Shown piece after piece: positions 33,560 through 42,802 of a stretch of DNA of 64,000 bases. Origin of the DNA: Acetobacter nitrogenifigens DSM 23921 = NBRC 105050 (GTDB lineage Bacteria; Pseudomonadota; Alphaproteobacteria; Acetobacterales; Acetobacteraceae); contig NZ_AUBI01000013.1 in assembly GCF_000429165.1 (NCBI RefSeq), forward strand, positions 1-64,000, given 5' to 3'. Within the stretch, counting starts at the first letter, position 1, and every line of letters begins with the position of its first letter. The notes beneath the pieces are model-generated. The model was not told the origin of the DNA. It worked only from the letters and a program-made list of their open reading frames with translations, and searched no databases. A program made the position numbers and the translations under genes.

Positions 33560-33953
33560 CAATATGCTTGTGGCGATCGAAACTGTTCTTTCGGTGGTCG
33601 AGGAAGAGAACGCGAATCTTGCCGCAGGCGATATTCCGGCCGCGACTGCACTGCTGTCAAAGAAAGAGGCCGCACTTGCAGGACTGTCGCGATTAGCTCC
33701 AATTTGCGAGCGCGCGGATGGCTCCACTGACGCCTGCTGCGCCGTAGAAGTCTCGGATGCGGTGACACGTCTCAACGACACGCTAGAGCGTAACAAGGAA
33801 TTGCTGCAACAGGCCATGACAATTCAAAGTTATGTTGTTCGTTTGCTCAGCGACGCTGCGTTGGCGGCTCCGCACTCGACCCATTACGGTCAGAGTGGAT
33901 CATATATGACGCACGGCCGAGTCTCCGCGAGGGCATTTAGGAGCAATGCGTGA
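33552..33953 (+). CDS. FlgN-like flagellar chaperone
   Basis: From the ATG at 33552, inside the end of the rod-binding gene, the product has 133 residues. They form two long helices: 'MLVAIETVLSVVEEENANLA', 'AATALLSKKEAALAGLSRL', 'VTRLNDTLERNKELLQQAMT', 'IQSYVVRLL'. This is the size and pattern of FlgN-family chaperones, which hold the hook-junction proteins FlgK and FlgL before export. The call rests on helix pattern and location after flgI and the rod-binding gene; similarity in this family is always weak. Confidence 0.72.
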   Translation: MTDNMLVAIETVLSVVEEENANLAAGDIPAATALLSKKEAALAGLSRLAPICERADGSTDACCAVEVSDAVTRLNDTLERNKELLQQAMTIQSYVVRLLSDAALAAPHSTHYGQSGSYMTHGRVSARAFRSNA

Positions 33954-34325
33954 CGCCCAAGCGGCTGCTATCTACTTGCTTTGAAATACTGGAAAACTTA
34001 CATTGAAAATATAACAAGAAATATCTTCGCATACAGTTGATTTACGCCAAACAATAGGAAGAACACTCAGCCCCTACGGGGTAAATAGCTTCAACGGCCT
34101 TGTTTATTTCCCGAATAACTCGACCACGAGGCAGGCTTTCGCCGCCTCTTGTGTACCGACCGCTCCCAGAAAGAACAGCGTCACTCGTTCGCATACGCAC
34201 TGACGCCATAAATCCCCCCGCCGCCCCAACCAGCGTCATAAAACGATCACAGGACTCGTTGCCCCCGCAAATCTATCTTCCGCCGCCGCAGGGGGTATCC
34301 CTGGGCGAAAGAGCTGCGGACACCG
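33954..34325 (+). other. intergenic leader of the second TonB receptor
   Basis: The 372-base stretch after the flagellar genes is AT-rich at 33985-34070 and then returns to normal composition. I see no gene with a family match. It probably contains the end of the flagellar transcript and the promoter of the receptor gene. No clear Fur-type box was found by eye. Confidence 0.45.
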
Positions 34326-36752
34326 ATGAAATTAACATTAGCGATTACCACGTGCCTTACCGGGGCGGCTGTTTTGTTTGCAACGACTGCGTCTTATGGC
34401 CAGAGCCCGACGACGGCGCAGCACAAGGCGAAGCGCTCGACAAACCGAAGCCACGCATATCAGCCTCCGGTGTCGACTCAGCCCAATGATCGTCCAGTCA
34501 CGACGGCAGCCCACTCTGCGCACCCCGCACCTAACTCATCTGCGTCGCGCGCGGAGGCCGCCGGAAGCGAATCTATCGTTGTGCTCGGTGCTGGCGCATC
34601 GAAAGAGACGCAGACCATCAGCCACACCGCGATCCAGCAATATGTCCCCGGCACCAGCCCTTTCAAAGCGTTATCCAAGCTCCCGGGCGTGATGTTCACG
34701 TCGTCAGATCCGCTTGGGTCTTACGAGTGGTCGCAGCAGATCATCATTCGAGGCTTTGATCAGAGTCGCCTCGGCTTCACGATGGACGGAATTCCGCTTG
34801 GAAACCTCGCCTATGGCAACGACAACGGTCTTTCCATAGGACGCGCACTCCAGACCGAAAACAATGGCCCGGCTACCCTGACCCAGGGCGCAGGATCTAT
34901 CGGCGTCGCCGCCTCGAACGACCTTGGCGGTGCGTTGCAGTTTACGTCGATCGATCCGACCAAAAAATTTGGAGTCGATGTATCCGGCACAGTAGGTTCA
35001 GCCGCAACGTGGCGGACATTTGCCCGCGTCAACAGCGGCGAACTGCCAGGTGGCGGACGGTTTTATGTCTCTTACGATCATCAGGGCGCGAACAAGTGGA
35101 AGGGTGACGGCGTCCAGATTCAGGATCAGGCCAACGCCAAATTCATTCAGCCCTTTGGCGAGCACGTAAAACTGACCTTGTTCGGCGACTGGTCCAAGCG
35201 CGCAGAGAACGATTATCAGGATCTGTCGCTCTCGATGATCAGACGTTATGGGTACAGACTGGACAATATCACCGGGAACTATTCGCTCGCCAAGCAGATC
35301 GGGTCCGCATACCAAAACGGAACGGCGTTTCCGGCTGGGATCGAGAATCAGGACACCACCTATTACAACGCGGCCGGACTTCGTCAGGACGCAATGGGTT
35401 ATGGCAAGCTCGATTTCGACATCACCGACCGCCTCAAAGGCTCGATCACGGGATACGGTCATACAAACTCCGGCGAAGGCGTCTGGGTGACCCCTTACAA
35501 CGCCACGCCCGCAGCGCTCGGCGGTTCGCCCCTTTCAGTCCGCACAACGGAATACGATATTCACCGCGCAGGTTTTATCGGTAGCCTGACATACAAAATC
35601 GGCAACCATACGATCGAGGGCGGTTTCTGGTTTGAAAACAACAACTTCGAACAGGCTCGCCGGTTCTACCCCCTGGGTCAGAACGGCACGCCTGATTCAA
35701 TCCATTGGTACAAAGGTAATTCCTTTGAGACCCAATGGCAGAGCGCGTTCAACACCAGGACGTATCAGGTTCATATTGGGGACACCTGGCGCGTCACGCC
35801 CAACCTGAAGGTCAATTACGGCTTCAAGTCCCTTATCGTCGATAACAACGCGCGAGCCATGAACGGCAACTATCTGGGCACGCCTCTCGCCACGACCTAT
35901 CCTTCGGGTTCACTCAACAGCACCAACGGCTTCCTGCCGCAGGTCGGCGTCAATTATCGTATCAATCAGAACAACGAACTTTTCGCAGACTACGCCCGCA
36001 ACATGGCGGCGTACGACAGCGCCCAGACTTCCGGGCCATTCTCAACAACCACCGCCGGCTTTCATGTCCTCAAAGGAAAGCTGAAACCGGAAATGTCGAA
36101 CACGGAAGAACTGGGTTATCGCTTCCACAACCGCGTTATTCAGGCGTCAATCACTGGATATTACGTCGAGTTCCAGAACCGTCTGCTGGCAGTAACGCAA
36201 GGCGTGGGCATTCAGGGCAACGCGTCGGTTCTCTCCAATGTCGGCGGCGTCACCGCGCGCGGCGTGGATATGGCCTTCAACTGGATATTCGCGCGCAACT
36301 GGTCACTGTTCGGGTCATACGCCTTCAATAATTCGTTCTATAATAACAATGTTTATTCCAACGGCGTGATGTCGGCTCGGATCAAGGGCAAAAACGTCGT
36401 CGCGATGCCCCGTAACCTCGCCAACCTGCAGCTCGGCTACGACGACGGCGCTATCTGGGGCAACGTGCTGATGCAGTTCCAGGATCGCCGTTACTACACC
36501 TACACGAACGACGCGTATGTTCCGGGCAACGTGATCTTCAACCTTAACGTCGGCTACCGCTTCCAGAGCTCCAACTGGTTCCTCCGTGGGCTCGATGCGC
36601 AGGTCAACGTCACCAACCTGTTCGACAAGCACTATGTTGCGACCGTTGGCAGCAACGGTTTCGAGAACTCCGATCCTTCGGGCACTTTCCAAACGCTTCA
36701 GGCCGGGGCGCCGCGTATGGTGTTCTTCACACTTCGCAAGCACTTCGATTGA
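34326..36752 (+). CDS. TonB-dependent outer-membrane receptor (no STN domain)
   Basis: The 808-residue product has a signal peptide ('MKLTLAITTCLTGAAVLFAT', then 'ASYGQ'), a long Thr/Ser/Pro/His-rich linker, and a TonB-box-like 'ESIVVLGAGASKE'. The plug follows ('FKALSKLPGVMFTSSDPLGS', 'IIIRGFDQSRLGFTMDGIPL'), then a beta barrel ending '...MVFFTLRKHFD'. Unlike the receptor at 2892 there is no STN domain and no sigma / anti-sigma pair beside it. The C-terminal region has the usual 'VNVTNLFDKHYVATVG'. The substrate is unknown; siderophore or another large solute is possible. Confidence 0.9.
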   Translation: MKLTLAITTCLTGAAVLFATTASYGQSPTTAQHKAKRSTNRSHAYQPPVSTQPNDRPVTTAAHSAHPAPNSSASRAEAAGSESIVVLGAGASKETQTISHTAIQQYVPGTSPFKALSKLPGVMFTSSDPLGSYEWSQQIIIRGFDQSRLGFTMDGIPLGNLAYGNDNGLSIGRALQTENNGPATLTQGAGSIGVAASNDLGGALQFTSIDPTKKFGVDVSGTVGSAATWRTFARVNSGELPGGGRFYVSYDHQGANKWKGDGVQIQDQANAKFIQPFGEHVKLTLFGDWSKRAENDYQDLSLSMIRRYGYRLDNITGNYSLAKQIGSAYQNGTAFPAGIENQDTTYYNAAGLRQDAMGYGKLDFDITDRLKGSITGYGHTNSGEGVWVTPYNATPAALGGSPLSVRTTEYDIHRAGFIGSLTYKIGNHTIEGGFWFENNNFEQARRFYPLGQNGTPDSIHWYKGNSFETQWQSAFNTRTYQVHIGDTWRVTPNLKVNYGFKSLIVDNNARAMNGNYLGTPLATTYPSGSLNSTNGFLPQVGVNYRINQNNELFADYARNMAAYDSAQTSGPFSTTTAGFHVLKGKLKPEMSNTEELGYRFHNRVIQASITGYYVEFQNRLLAVTQGVGIQGNASVLSNVGGVTARGVDMAFNWIFARNWSLFGSYAFNNSFYNNNVYSNGVMSARIKGKNVVAMPRNLANLQLGYDDGAIWGNVLMQFQDRRYYTYTNDAYVPGNVIFNLNVGYRFQSSNWFLRGLDAQVNVTNLFDKHYVATVGSNGFENSDPSGTFQTLQAGAPRMVFFTLRKHFD

Positions 36753-36887
36753 CCTGCCCATGTTCTTCGGAGCATCCACGCCGGAGAACATGCATCGCTC
36801 ATCAGCAATGCGCCTCGCGATATCTTTGCGCACTTCCCGTTACCCTCACTTGCGCACCTGATGAATAGCGCTTGCGCGAAACCGACG

Positions 36888-36924
36888 GCCCGCTACAAAT
36901 CAACGATCACCTTTTGTAGCGGGC
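36888..36924 (+). terminator. long hairpin downstream of the second TonB receptor
   Basis: GCCCGCTACAAA at 36888-36899 is the exact reverse complement of TTTGTAGCGGGC at 36913-36924, with a 13-base loop. It lies 136 bases after the receptor stop and about 80 before marC. There is no T run after the stem, so it is not a standard intrinsic terminator, but a transcript-end or RNA-stability role is likely. Confidence 0.5.
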
Positions 36925-37005
36925 GGACGTGACTATAGGCCGTATGATCGATTTCGAGACTGAGGCGCATCATGCCGTCGGTTGGCGGAGACGCTCGTGG
37001 CGGTA

Positions 37006-37713
37006 ATGCCCCACGTTCCTGTTCACCCGGTCGAAACAGCGCTCATCGTGCGGGACAGCTTTCTGCTCGCCTTCCCTGCCCTGTTCTCCATCGTCAATCC
37101 ACTGGGCGCCTCAATTATCTTCCTGCAGGCGACAGGAGAACGCTCACGCGTAGAGCGCGCCACGATTGCGCGGACTGTGGCTCTTTACTCGTTCGTGCTG
37201 CTGCTGGCCTCTGTATGGATAGGCAGCGCCGTGCTGAGCTTTTTCGGCGTCACCATCAATGCGCTGCGCGTCTCGGGCGGCATGGTGGTCGCAGTTCGTG
37301 CGTGGGCGATGTTGCAAAGCCCAGAAACAACAGAAGCTCGCCGCGAAAAGCAGGCTCTGGAAGCAGGCCGCCCCATAACCTCTCCACAGTGGAACGACAT
37401 CGCTTTCTTCCCATTGACCATGCCGTTTACGGTCGGCCCAGGAAGCATCGCCGTGGCGATCACGTTGAGTTCGGGTGACGCCGGATCACATTTTCTATCC
37501 TATAGCACTGGAATTTCCCTTGCCGCTGGGGTCGTGGCGATCACTGTCTGGATCGCTTACGCCTATGCCGAACGCCTGACGGAAATTCTCGGCGTCACGG
37601 GAACCCGTATTCTCAGCCGCCTCGCAGCTCTGATCCTTCTGTGCATCGGCGTGCAAATCGCGGCCGGCGGCGTCATTGGCTTCGCGCGGGACGTGCTCAC
37701 GCCACCGGCGTGA
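37006..37713 (+). CDS. MarC-family inner-membrane protein
   Basis: The ATG at 37006 is preferred; upstream TTG and GTG codons (36982, 36997) are less likely. The 235-residue product has six hydrophobic segments, with 'LLAFPALFSIVNPLGASIIF' near the start, 'VALYSFVLLLASVWIGSAVL', 'FFPLTMPFTVGPGSIAVAIT' in the centre and 'LIRLAALILLCIGVQIAAGG'-like wording at the end. These are signatures of the MarC (UPF0056) family, whose role is not settled despite its name. A single gene. Confidence 0.9.
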   Translation: MPHVPVHPVETALIVRDSFLLAFPALFSIVNPLGASIIFLQATGERSRVERATIARTVALYSFVLLLASVWIGSAVLSFFGVTINALRVSGGMVVAVRAWAMLQSPETTEARREKQALEAGRPITSPQWNDIAFFPLTMPFTVGPGSIAVAITLSSGDAGSHFLSYSTGISLAAGVVAITVWIAYAYAERLTEILGVTGTRILSRLAALILLCIGVQIAAGGVIGFARDVLTPPA

Positions 37714-37727
37714 AGGATGCAGTCCAG

Positions 37728-38309
37728 TCAGTCTAGCGCCTGCCTCACCGCTTCGCGCAGCGCCGGCAACACGTCTTCTCCAAACCACGGAGAGCGGCGC
37801 TCCCAACCGGTGGTCCGCCAGGACGGATGCGGCAGCGGAAAGTAACGCGGGAGGAAAGAGCGAAAATCCAGCACCCGTGCGGTGACGTTTCCCGGCCCTA
37901 AAACATGGTTCTGGGCATAGGCGCCGACCAGCAGCGTCAGACGGATATCGGGCATAAACGCCAGAACCCTGTCACGCCAGAGCGGCGCACATTCCGGCCG
38001 TGGCGGCCTGTCGCCGCCACGCGGCAGACGCCCCGGGTAACAGAAACCCATAGGAAGGATCGCGACGCGCCGTACGTCATAAAACATCGCGTTATCCATC
38101 TGAAGCCACTCCCTGAGGCGGTCCCCCGATGCATCGGTGAACGACTGTCCGCTCGCGTGCACCTTTGTGCCGGGCGCCTGCCCGGCGATCAGCAGACGCG
38201 CAGTGGTCGATACGTGAAGCACCGGGCGCGGACCGAGAGGCAACTCGCCAGCGCACACCGTGCAGGCGCGGATATCCCGCACGAGCGCCTCCAGCGCCGC
38301 CTCGCTCAC
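37728..38309 (-). CDS. uracil-DNA glycosylase-superfamily protein
   Basis: The 193-residue product starts with a Cys pair, 'RACTVCAGELPLGPRPVLHV', and has the UDG-like 'LLIAGQAPGTKVHASGQSFT' and 'DASGDRLREWLQMDN' over about residues 39-70. 'LPMGFCYPGRLPRGGDRPPR' follows. The C-terminal 'YFPLPHPSWRTTGW' corresponds to the H-P-S loop that enters DNA in UDG enzymes. It belongs to a UDG subgroup often found in proteobacteria; base-excision activity is likely but not proven. It lies 25 bases downstream of the sirtuin gene on the same strand. Confidence 0.8.
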   Translation of the reverse strand: MSEAALEALVRDIRACTVCAGELPLGPRPVLHVSTTARLLIAGQAPGTKVHASGQSFTDASGDRLREWLQMDNAMFYDVRRVAILPMGFCYPGRLPRGGDRPPRPECAPLWRDRVLAFMPDIRLTLLVGAYAQNHVLGPGNVTARVLDFRSFLPRYFPLPHPSWRTTGWERRSPWFGEDVLPALREAVRQALD

Positions 38310-38334
38310 CAGACCACACCTGCAGGGACGTGTG

Positions 38335-39036
38335 TCATGCAGTCAGAAAATCCCGGACGAAGCGTGGGACTACCTTCGTGGCTGCGCCATAATCCCCCTC
38401 GTCGAACAACGCAGCCGCGTCGGACGGGACGAGATTCAGTTCGATGGTATGCGCATGTCCGGACGCCTCCTGCACGAAGCCAGCCGCCGGGTAGACAGTC
38501 GCCGATGTGCCAATGGCCACAAACACGTCGCAACAGCGCAGGGCGCGGAGGATGCGCTCCATATGGAGAGGCATTTCTCCAAACCAGACGACGTCGGGGC
38601 GGAGCGTCATCTCCTGACACGCCGGACACCGCGTGGTGCGATCGCAGTCGTCGGTCCACTCAGGCGTCACGCCACAGTTCATGCAGCGCAGGCGTAAAAG
38701 TTCGCCATGCATATGGATGGGGGCTCGTGATCCGCCGCGTTCATGCAGGTCGTCGATATTCTGGGTAACAAGCAGGAACGCATCCTCCGGCTCGTCGCGG
38801 TAAGCGTTCTCAAGCTCCGCCAACGCCTGATGCGCGGCGTTTGGCGAAACGCCGCGCAACTCCTGTCGCCGTTTATTATAGAACGCGTCGACCATAGCTG
38901 GATCGCGAAGGAAGCCTTCAGGAGAACACACGTCCTCCAGCTTGACCTGCGACCATATCCCACCGTCATCGCGAAACGTCTCAAGCCCCGATTCCCGGCT
39001 GACGCCTGCGCCCGTCAGTATCACGATCCGCTTCAT
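38335..39036 (-). CDS. Sir2-family NAD-dependent protein deacylase
   Basis: Sirtuins remove acyl groups from lysines using NAD. From the ATG at 39036 (233 residues) the motifs are in order: 'ILTGAGVSRESGLETFRDDG' binding NAD, 'LLVTQNIDDLHERGGS' with the Q-N-I-D and catalytic His region ('IHMHGELLRLRCMNC'), the zinc pairs C-x2-C ('CMNC', 'CPAC'), and 'RPDVVWFGEMPLHME'. The 'GTSATVYPAAGF' and 'IELNL' stretches complete the fold. It resembles bacterial CobB, with two-gene co-transcription with the UDG-like gene. Confidence 0.92.
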   Translation of the reverse strand: MKRIVILTGAGVSRESGLETFRDDGGIWSQVKLEDVCSPEGFLRDPAMVDAFYNKRRQELRGVSPNAAHQALAELENAYRDEPEDAFLLVTQNIDDLHERGGSRAPIHMHGELLRLRCMNCGVTPEWTDDCDRTTRCPACQEMTLRPDVVWFGEMPLHMERILRALRCCDVFVAIGTSATVYPAAGFVQEASGHAHTIELNLVPSDAAALFDEGDYGAATKVVPRFVRDFLTA

Positions 39037-39286
39037 GCACGCGTGTCCGTAGTGATGTCTCTCGCCCGAACGTCGCACGACGAGCATAGACCGCCAACAG
39101 CGGCGGCAAGCCTGCGTTCATCGCTTCCTGCGAGGGTGAGGCCTTTCGCCCAGACTTTATCAGTGCGATATCGTTACGAGACGACCTGCTGAGGCGGCGC
39201 ACCCGATTCGACAGGTCGCGCCTTTCTTTTGTGTTCAAACGCCGGACGCGTGCTGCGCCGCGTCATATCAAGCGGCTGGAGTAAAC

Positions 39287-40525
39287 ATGGCGGGTAGAAG
39301 CGTACTGGTTCTTGGCGGCGGCATGTGCGGCGTCGGCGTTGCGTGGCATCTGCTGCAACGGGGATTTGAAGTCACCCTCGTCGACCGCCGGGGGCCCGGC
39401 GAAGAAACGTCCTACGGGAACGCCTGCCTTATACAGCGTGAGTGCGTCGAGCCGCATGAATTCCCTCACGATATACGGATGCTCGCCCGCATCGGTCTCG
39501 GACGTGACAATTCGGCGACGTATCATTGGGACGCGATGCCGGGGCTGGTCAGGCCTCTGGCGCGTTACTGGCTGAACAGCCGACCGGGTCGTTATCGCTC
39601 GATCGTCCGCAGCTATGAGGCGCTGATCCGCCATTGCCTGTCCGAACACGCCCCGATGATCGAAGCTGCGGGAGCCGAGGATCTGCTTGCGCGCGTAGGG
39701 TTCAAGCAGCTTATTCCGACCGAGGCTGATTTTGACGCCCAGACAACGTCGGCCCGTCGGCTGCAACGGGAGTTCGGAGTCAATTCCGTCGCTCTCGATG
39801 CAGATGCTTTGGCTGCCAGCGAACCCGCCTTGCGGGTCAGGATGGCGGGCGCCATTCACTGGACGGATCCGTGGCTAGTTCGCGATCCGGGCGAACTCGT
39901 GAAGCGATACGCGGCGCTGTTCGAGCGCGAGGGCGGCAAGATCGTGCAGGGCGACGCTATGACGCTAGCCCGCAAGGGCTCGTCCTGGACTGTCGGCACA
40001 GATGCGGGATCGATCGACGCCTCCTCGGCCGTGATAGCTCTGGGCCCCTGGTCAGATCAGTTGATGACGAAGCTGGGATACGACTACCCGCTGTTCATCA
40101 AGCGCGGCTACCATCTGCATTACAAACCCGACGTTCGTCTCAACACGCCCGTGATGGATCCGGTCGCTGGCATGGTGGTGGTGCCCGCCAAACGGGGTAC
40201 GCGCGTCACGACCGGCGCGGAATTCGCAAAACTGGGCGCCGCGCCCTCTCCCAGACAACTCGTCGGCGCTGAAGCGCGCGCGCGCGAACTCTTCGATCTC
40301 GGACGAGCGGTAGAAGACGCCCCGTGGCTCGGGAATCGTCCATGCACGCCGGATATGCTGCCTGTCGTCGGCGCAGCGGCTTCCCATCCGGGGTTGTGGC
40401 TGCACTTCGGTCACGCGCATCAGGGCTTCACACTCGGCCCGGCTACAGGGCGACTGCTTGCCGAAATGATGAACGGGGAAACGCCTTATATTGATCCCCA
40501 TCCGTACACACCGTCGCGGTTTTGA
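39287..40525 (+). CDS. FAD-dependent D-amino-acid dehydrogenase-like oxidoreductase
   Basis: The 412-residue product has an N-terminal dinucleotide fold 'SVLVLGGGMCGVGVAWHLLQ' with GxGxxG-type glycines, followed by 'VTLVDRRGPGEETSYGNACL', the DadA-type 'ETSYGNAG' loop. Later sections 'LVRDPGELVKRYAALFEREG', 'AVIALGPWSDQLMTKLGYD', 'YPLFIKRGYHLHYKP' and the C-terminal 'HFGHAHQGFTLGPATGRLLA' close the FAD site. The DadA family oxidises D-amino acids to keto acids. The substrate range cannot be read here, and glycine- or other amine-oxidising relatives exist. A single gene. Confidence 0.85.
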   Translation: MAGRSVLVLGGGMCGVGVAWHLLQRGFEVTLVDRRGPGEETSYGNACLIQRECVEPHEFPHDIRMLARIGLGRDNSATYHWDAMPGLVRPLARYWLNSRPGRYRSIVRSYEALIRHCLSEHAPMIEAAGAEDLLARVGFKQLIPTEADFDAQTTSARRLQREFGVNSVALDADALAASEPALRVRMAGAIHWTDPWLVRDPGELVKRYAALFEREGGKIVQGDAMTLARKGSSWTVGTDAGSIDASSAVIALGPWSDQLMTKLGYDYPLFIKRGYHLHYKPDVRLNTPVMDPVAGMVVVPAKRGTRVTTGAEFAKLGAAPSPRQLVGAEARARELFDLGRAVEDAPWLGNRPCTPDMLPVVGAAASHPGLWLHFGHAHQGFTLGPATGRLLAEMMNGETPYIDPHPYTPSRF

Positions 40526-40532
40526 GCAGACC

Positions 40533-40589
40533 GGGCGCGTCGCGATCTGTCGGCGCGCCCGCATTCGGTAGTTTTTCGTTATTTTTTTT
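40533..40589 (+). terminator. possible terminator after the FAD oxidoreductase gene
   Basis: GGGCGCG (40533-40539) and CGCGCCC (40554-40560) can pair over a 14-base loop. About 12 bases further the sequence has T runs (40572-40576 and 40582-40589). The T run is somewhat far from the stem, so this is a weaker candidate. Confidence 0.4.
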
Positions 40590-40852
40590 GCCGATGTGAT
40601 TTTAAATTAAGATTTTTACAGGAACGTTGGGTCGAGTTTCTCGACGCACCACTAAAAAACCATTTACAACAAGAAAGTATCAGGCCTCGGCGCCGCCGTG
40701 AAGTCGCATCTAGCGGCCAGTCTGCCCAGGGTAAAATTTTACGTATCTTGTCAAGTGCATGCTGCATAGTTCAAAACCCACCCGGAGTTCCCGTTGCTGT
40801 CAAAAAAATAGACTTGTCTCAAGCTATCTTTTGACGGCGTCGTCGGCTGAAT
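40590..40852. other. intergenic, leader of the GGDEF-EAL gene
   Basis: This is AT-rich DNA after the terminator-like hairpin, with no gene that I recognise. It presumably holds the promoter of the GGDEF-EAL gene. Confidence 0.4.
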
Positions 40853-42709
40853 GTGCATGGAAACTTTCATGGCCAATGGCGACATGAGCCCCTTCATACA
40901 TCCCAAAAAGAGACCGAACACTTGATTGCAGACCGCTTCAACCGTCGACGCGCTATGGCCGCCAGCGGCAGCCTGAGCGCCGCGACCTCCCACGCAGGAA
41001 GCATGCGCCCGGAGGCATCTTCCCGATGGCGCGATGGCGAACGGTTGCAGGCTATGCTCGACACTCTTCCGGTCGCGGTCATGACGGTCGACGCCTCCAA
41101 TTTCTCCGTGACCTACGCAAACCGCCTGGCGGAGCATTCCCTCGCGACGATTTTCAATGCGCCGGCCGTCGATCCTGGTGGTCTCGTCGGTGCTGGCCTC
41201 GACATTCTCTACAGGGACCCCGAGTGGCATAAAGCCCTGTTCGCCGACGCAGCCAACTTGCCGCACAGCGAACGCATCCGCATCGGCTTCGAAGTGATCG
41301 ACATGCGGGCCACTGCTCTGGAAGACGCGACAGGACGCTATATCGGGCCGATGCTCATGTGGTTCCTCGCCACCCGCGAAGTCGCCGCCGAAGAGAGTAT
41401 CCTTCTACTCGCGCATTACGATTCCCTGACCGGTTTGCCGAATCGCGCGACCTTCTTTGAACGCATAGAAGAGCGTCTCGCCGTACCTGAGCCAGAATTC
41501 GCCCTGCTTTACCTAGATCTGGACGGTTTCAAATTCGTTAACGACTCATATGGGCACGTCGCGGGCGACGATCTGCTCAAGCTCGTCGCGGAACGTCTTA
41601 TCACGGAAGCCGGACGCCGCAACGCCGTGGTGGCGCGGCTTGGCGGCGACGAATTCGCGCTGATCATCGACGATACGCATCATGAATCCCTGATCGCTTT
41701 CGCACGCGCACTGATCGAAACCCTCAGCGCTCCTTATCGGCTGTCATCTGGCGTCGTCGTACAGATCGGAGCCTCCGTCGGCCTCGCGATCGCTCCGGAT
41801 CATGGCTCAGCCGCCGATGTCCTGATCGCGCACTCCGACATCGCACTTTACAACGCCAAGGCTGCGGGACGCAGAACAGTCAAAATTTTCACCGACGCCA
41901 TGGCCGAATGCCTTCTCGAACGCGTTCGACTTGAAAACGACCTCCGCGAGGCGCTCGAGACACGCTCCGGCATGTTCGTATTCTACCAACCGATAACGAA
42001 CCTTGAATCGGGTCAGGTCGTGGCCCGAGAGGCTCTGGTTCGCTGGCATCACGCCCAACGTGGATGGGTATCCCCTGGAGAGTTTATCCCCGTCGCCGAG
42101 CAGTGCGGTCTTATCCATCAACTTGGAGAATTCGTTCTGCTCGAAGCGTGCAGAACGGCGCAGACCTGGCCCAACAAGGAGACGGTCGCGGTCAATGTTT
42201 CCGCCCGACAATTAGGTCAGGGAACGCTCCTGCCCGTATTGGAACGGGTGCTTACCCAAAGCGGGCTGGAGAATCACCGGCTCGAACTTGAAGTGACCGA
42301 GACAGCGCTGCTCAGCGAGGAAATCGACTGCGTGTCGGAGCTTCGGGCAGTGCGCGCCATGGGGGTGCGCGTAGCTCTCGACGATTTCGGAACCGGGTTT
42401 TCCTCTCTCTCTCACCTTCGCTCGTTTCCTTTCGACAAGATCAAGATCGACGGTTCGTTCGTGCGAGAAGCCGCTCACCGTCCCGAAAGCGCGGCCATCG
42501 TCAATATGATCGCACGACTTGGTCACACGCTCGGCGTGACGACGGTGGCCGAAGGCGTCGAGACGCAGCAACACCTGCAACAAGTGCGCGATGTGGGTTG
42601 CGTCGAGGTGCAAGGATATTTTCTCGGGCGTCCAGCGCCTGAGGAGGCCGATGCAAACGCCGTAGCGAACCTGAACTGCGGCGCGCTTTCGCTGGAACGC
42701 AGCCTGTAG
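40853..42709 (+). CDS. GGDEF-EAL c-di-GMP turnover protein with PAS-like N-terminus
   Basis: The product (618 residues from a GTG at 40853; an ATG at 40955 is a possible start) has a PAS-like N-terminal part ('LQAMLDTLPVAVMTVDASNF'). The GGDEF domain is intact, GGDEF at 264-268, with 'HYDSLTGLPNRATFFERIEE' before it. The EAL domain has EALVRW at 393-398, 'DDFGTGFSSLSHLRSFPFDK' and 'EVTETALL'. Both catalytic signatures are present, so it may both make and break cyclic di-GMP. No I-site RxxD is seen before GGDEF. It lacks a transmembrane helix, so it is likely soluble. Input ligand unknown. Confidence 0.88.
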   Translation: MHGNFHGQWRHEPLHTSQKETEHLIADRFNRRRAMAASGSLSAATSHAGSMRPEASSRWRDGERLQAMLDTLPVAVMTVDASNFSVTYANRLAEHSLATIFNAPAVDPGGLVGAGLDILYRDPEWHKALFADAANLPHSERIRIGFEVIDMRATALEDATGRYIGPMLMWFLATREVAAEESILLLAHYDSLTGLPNRATFFERIEERLAVPEPEFALLYLDLDGFKFVNDSYGHVAGDDLLKLVAERLITEAGRRNAVVARLGGDEFALIIDDTHHESLIAFARALIETLSAPYRLSSGVVVQIGASVGLAIAPDHGSAADVLIAHSDIALYNAKAAGRRTVKIFTDAMAECLLERVRLENDLREALETRSGMFVFYQPITNLESGQVVAREALVRWHHAQRGWVSPGEFIPVAEQCGLIHQLGEFVLLEACRTAQTWPNKETVAVNVSARQLGQGTLLPVLERVLTQSGLENHRLELEVTETALLSEEIDCVSELRAVRAMGVRVALDDFGTGFSSLSHLRSFPFDKIKIDGSFVREAAHRPESAAIVNMIARLGHTLGVTTVAEGVETQQHLQQVRDVGCVEVQGYFLGRPAPEEADANAVANLNCGALSLERSL

Positions 42710-42802
42710 GATCAAATCGACGGACCGACTCGGAACATCTCAGGCTATAAAGCGGCCCCGTATCCGCGTAGCAATGCTTGCAGATACGCCTACCTGATCG
42801 CC

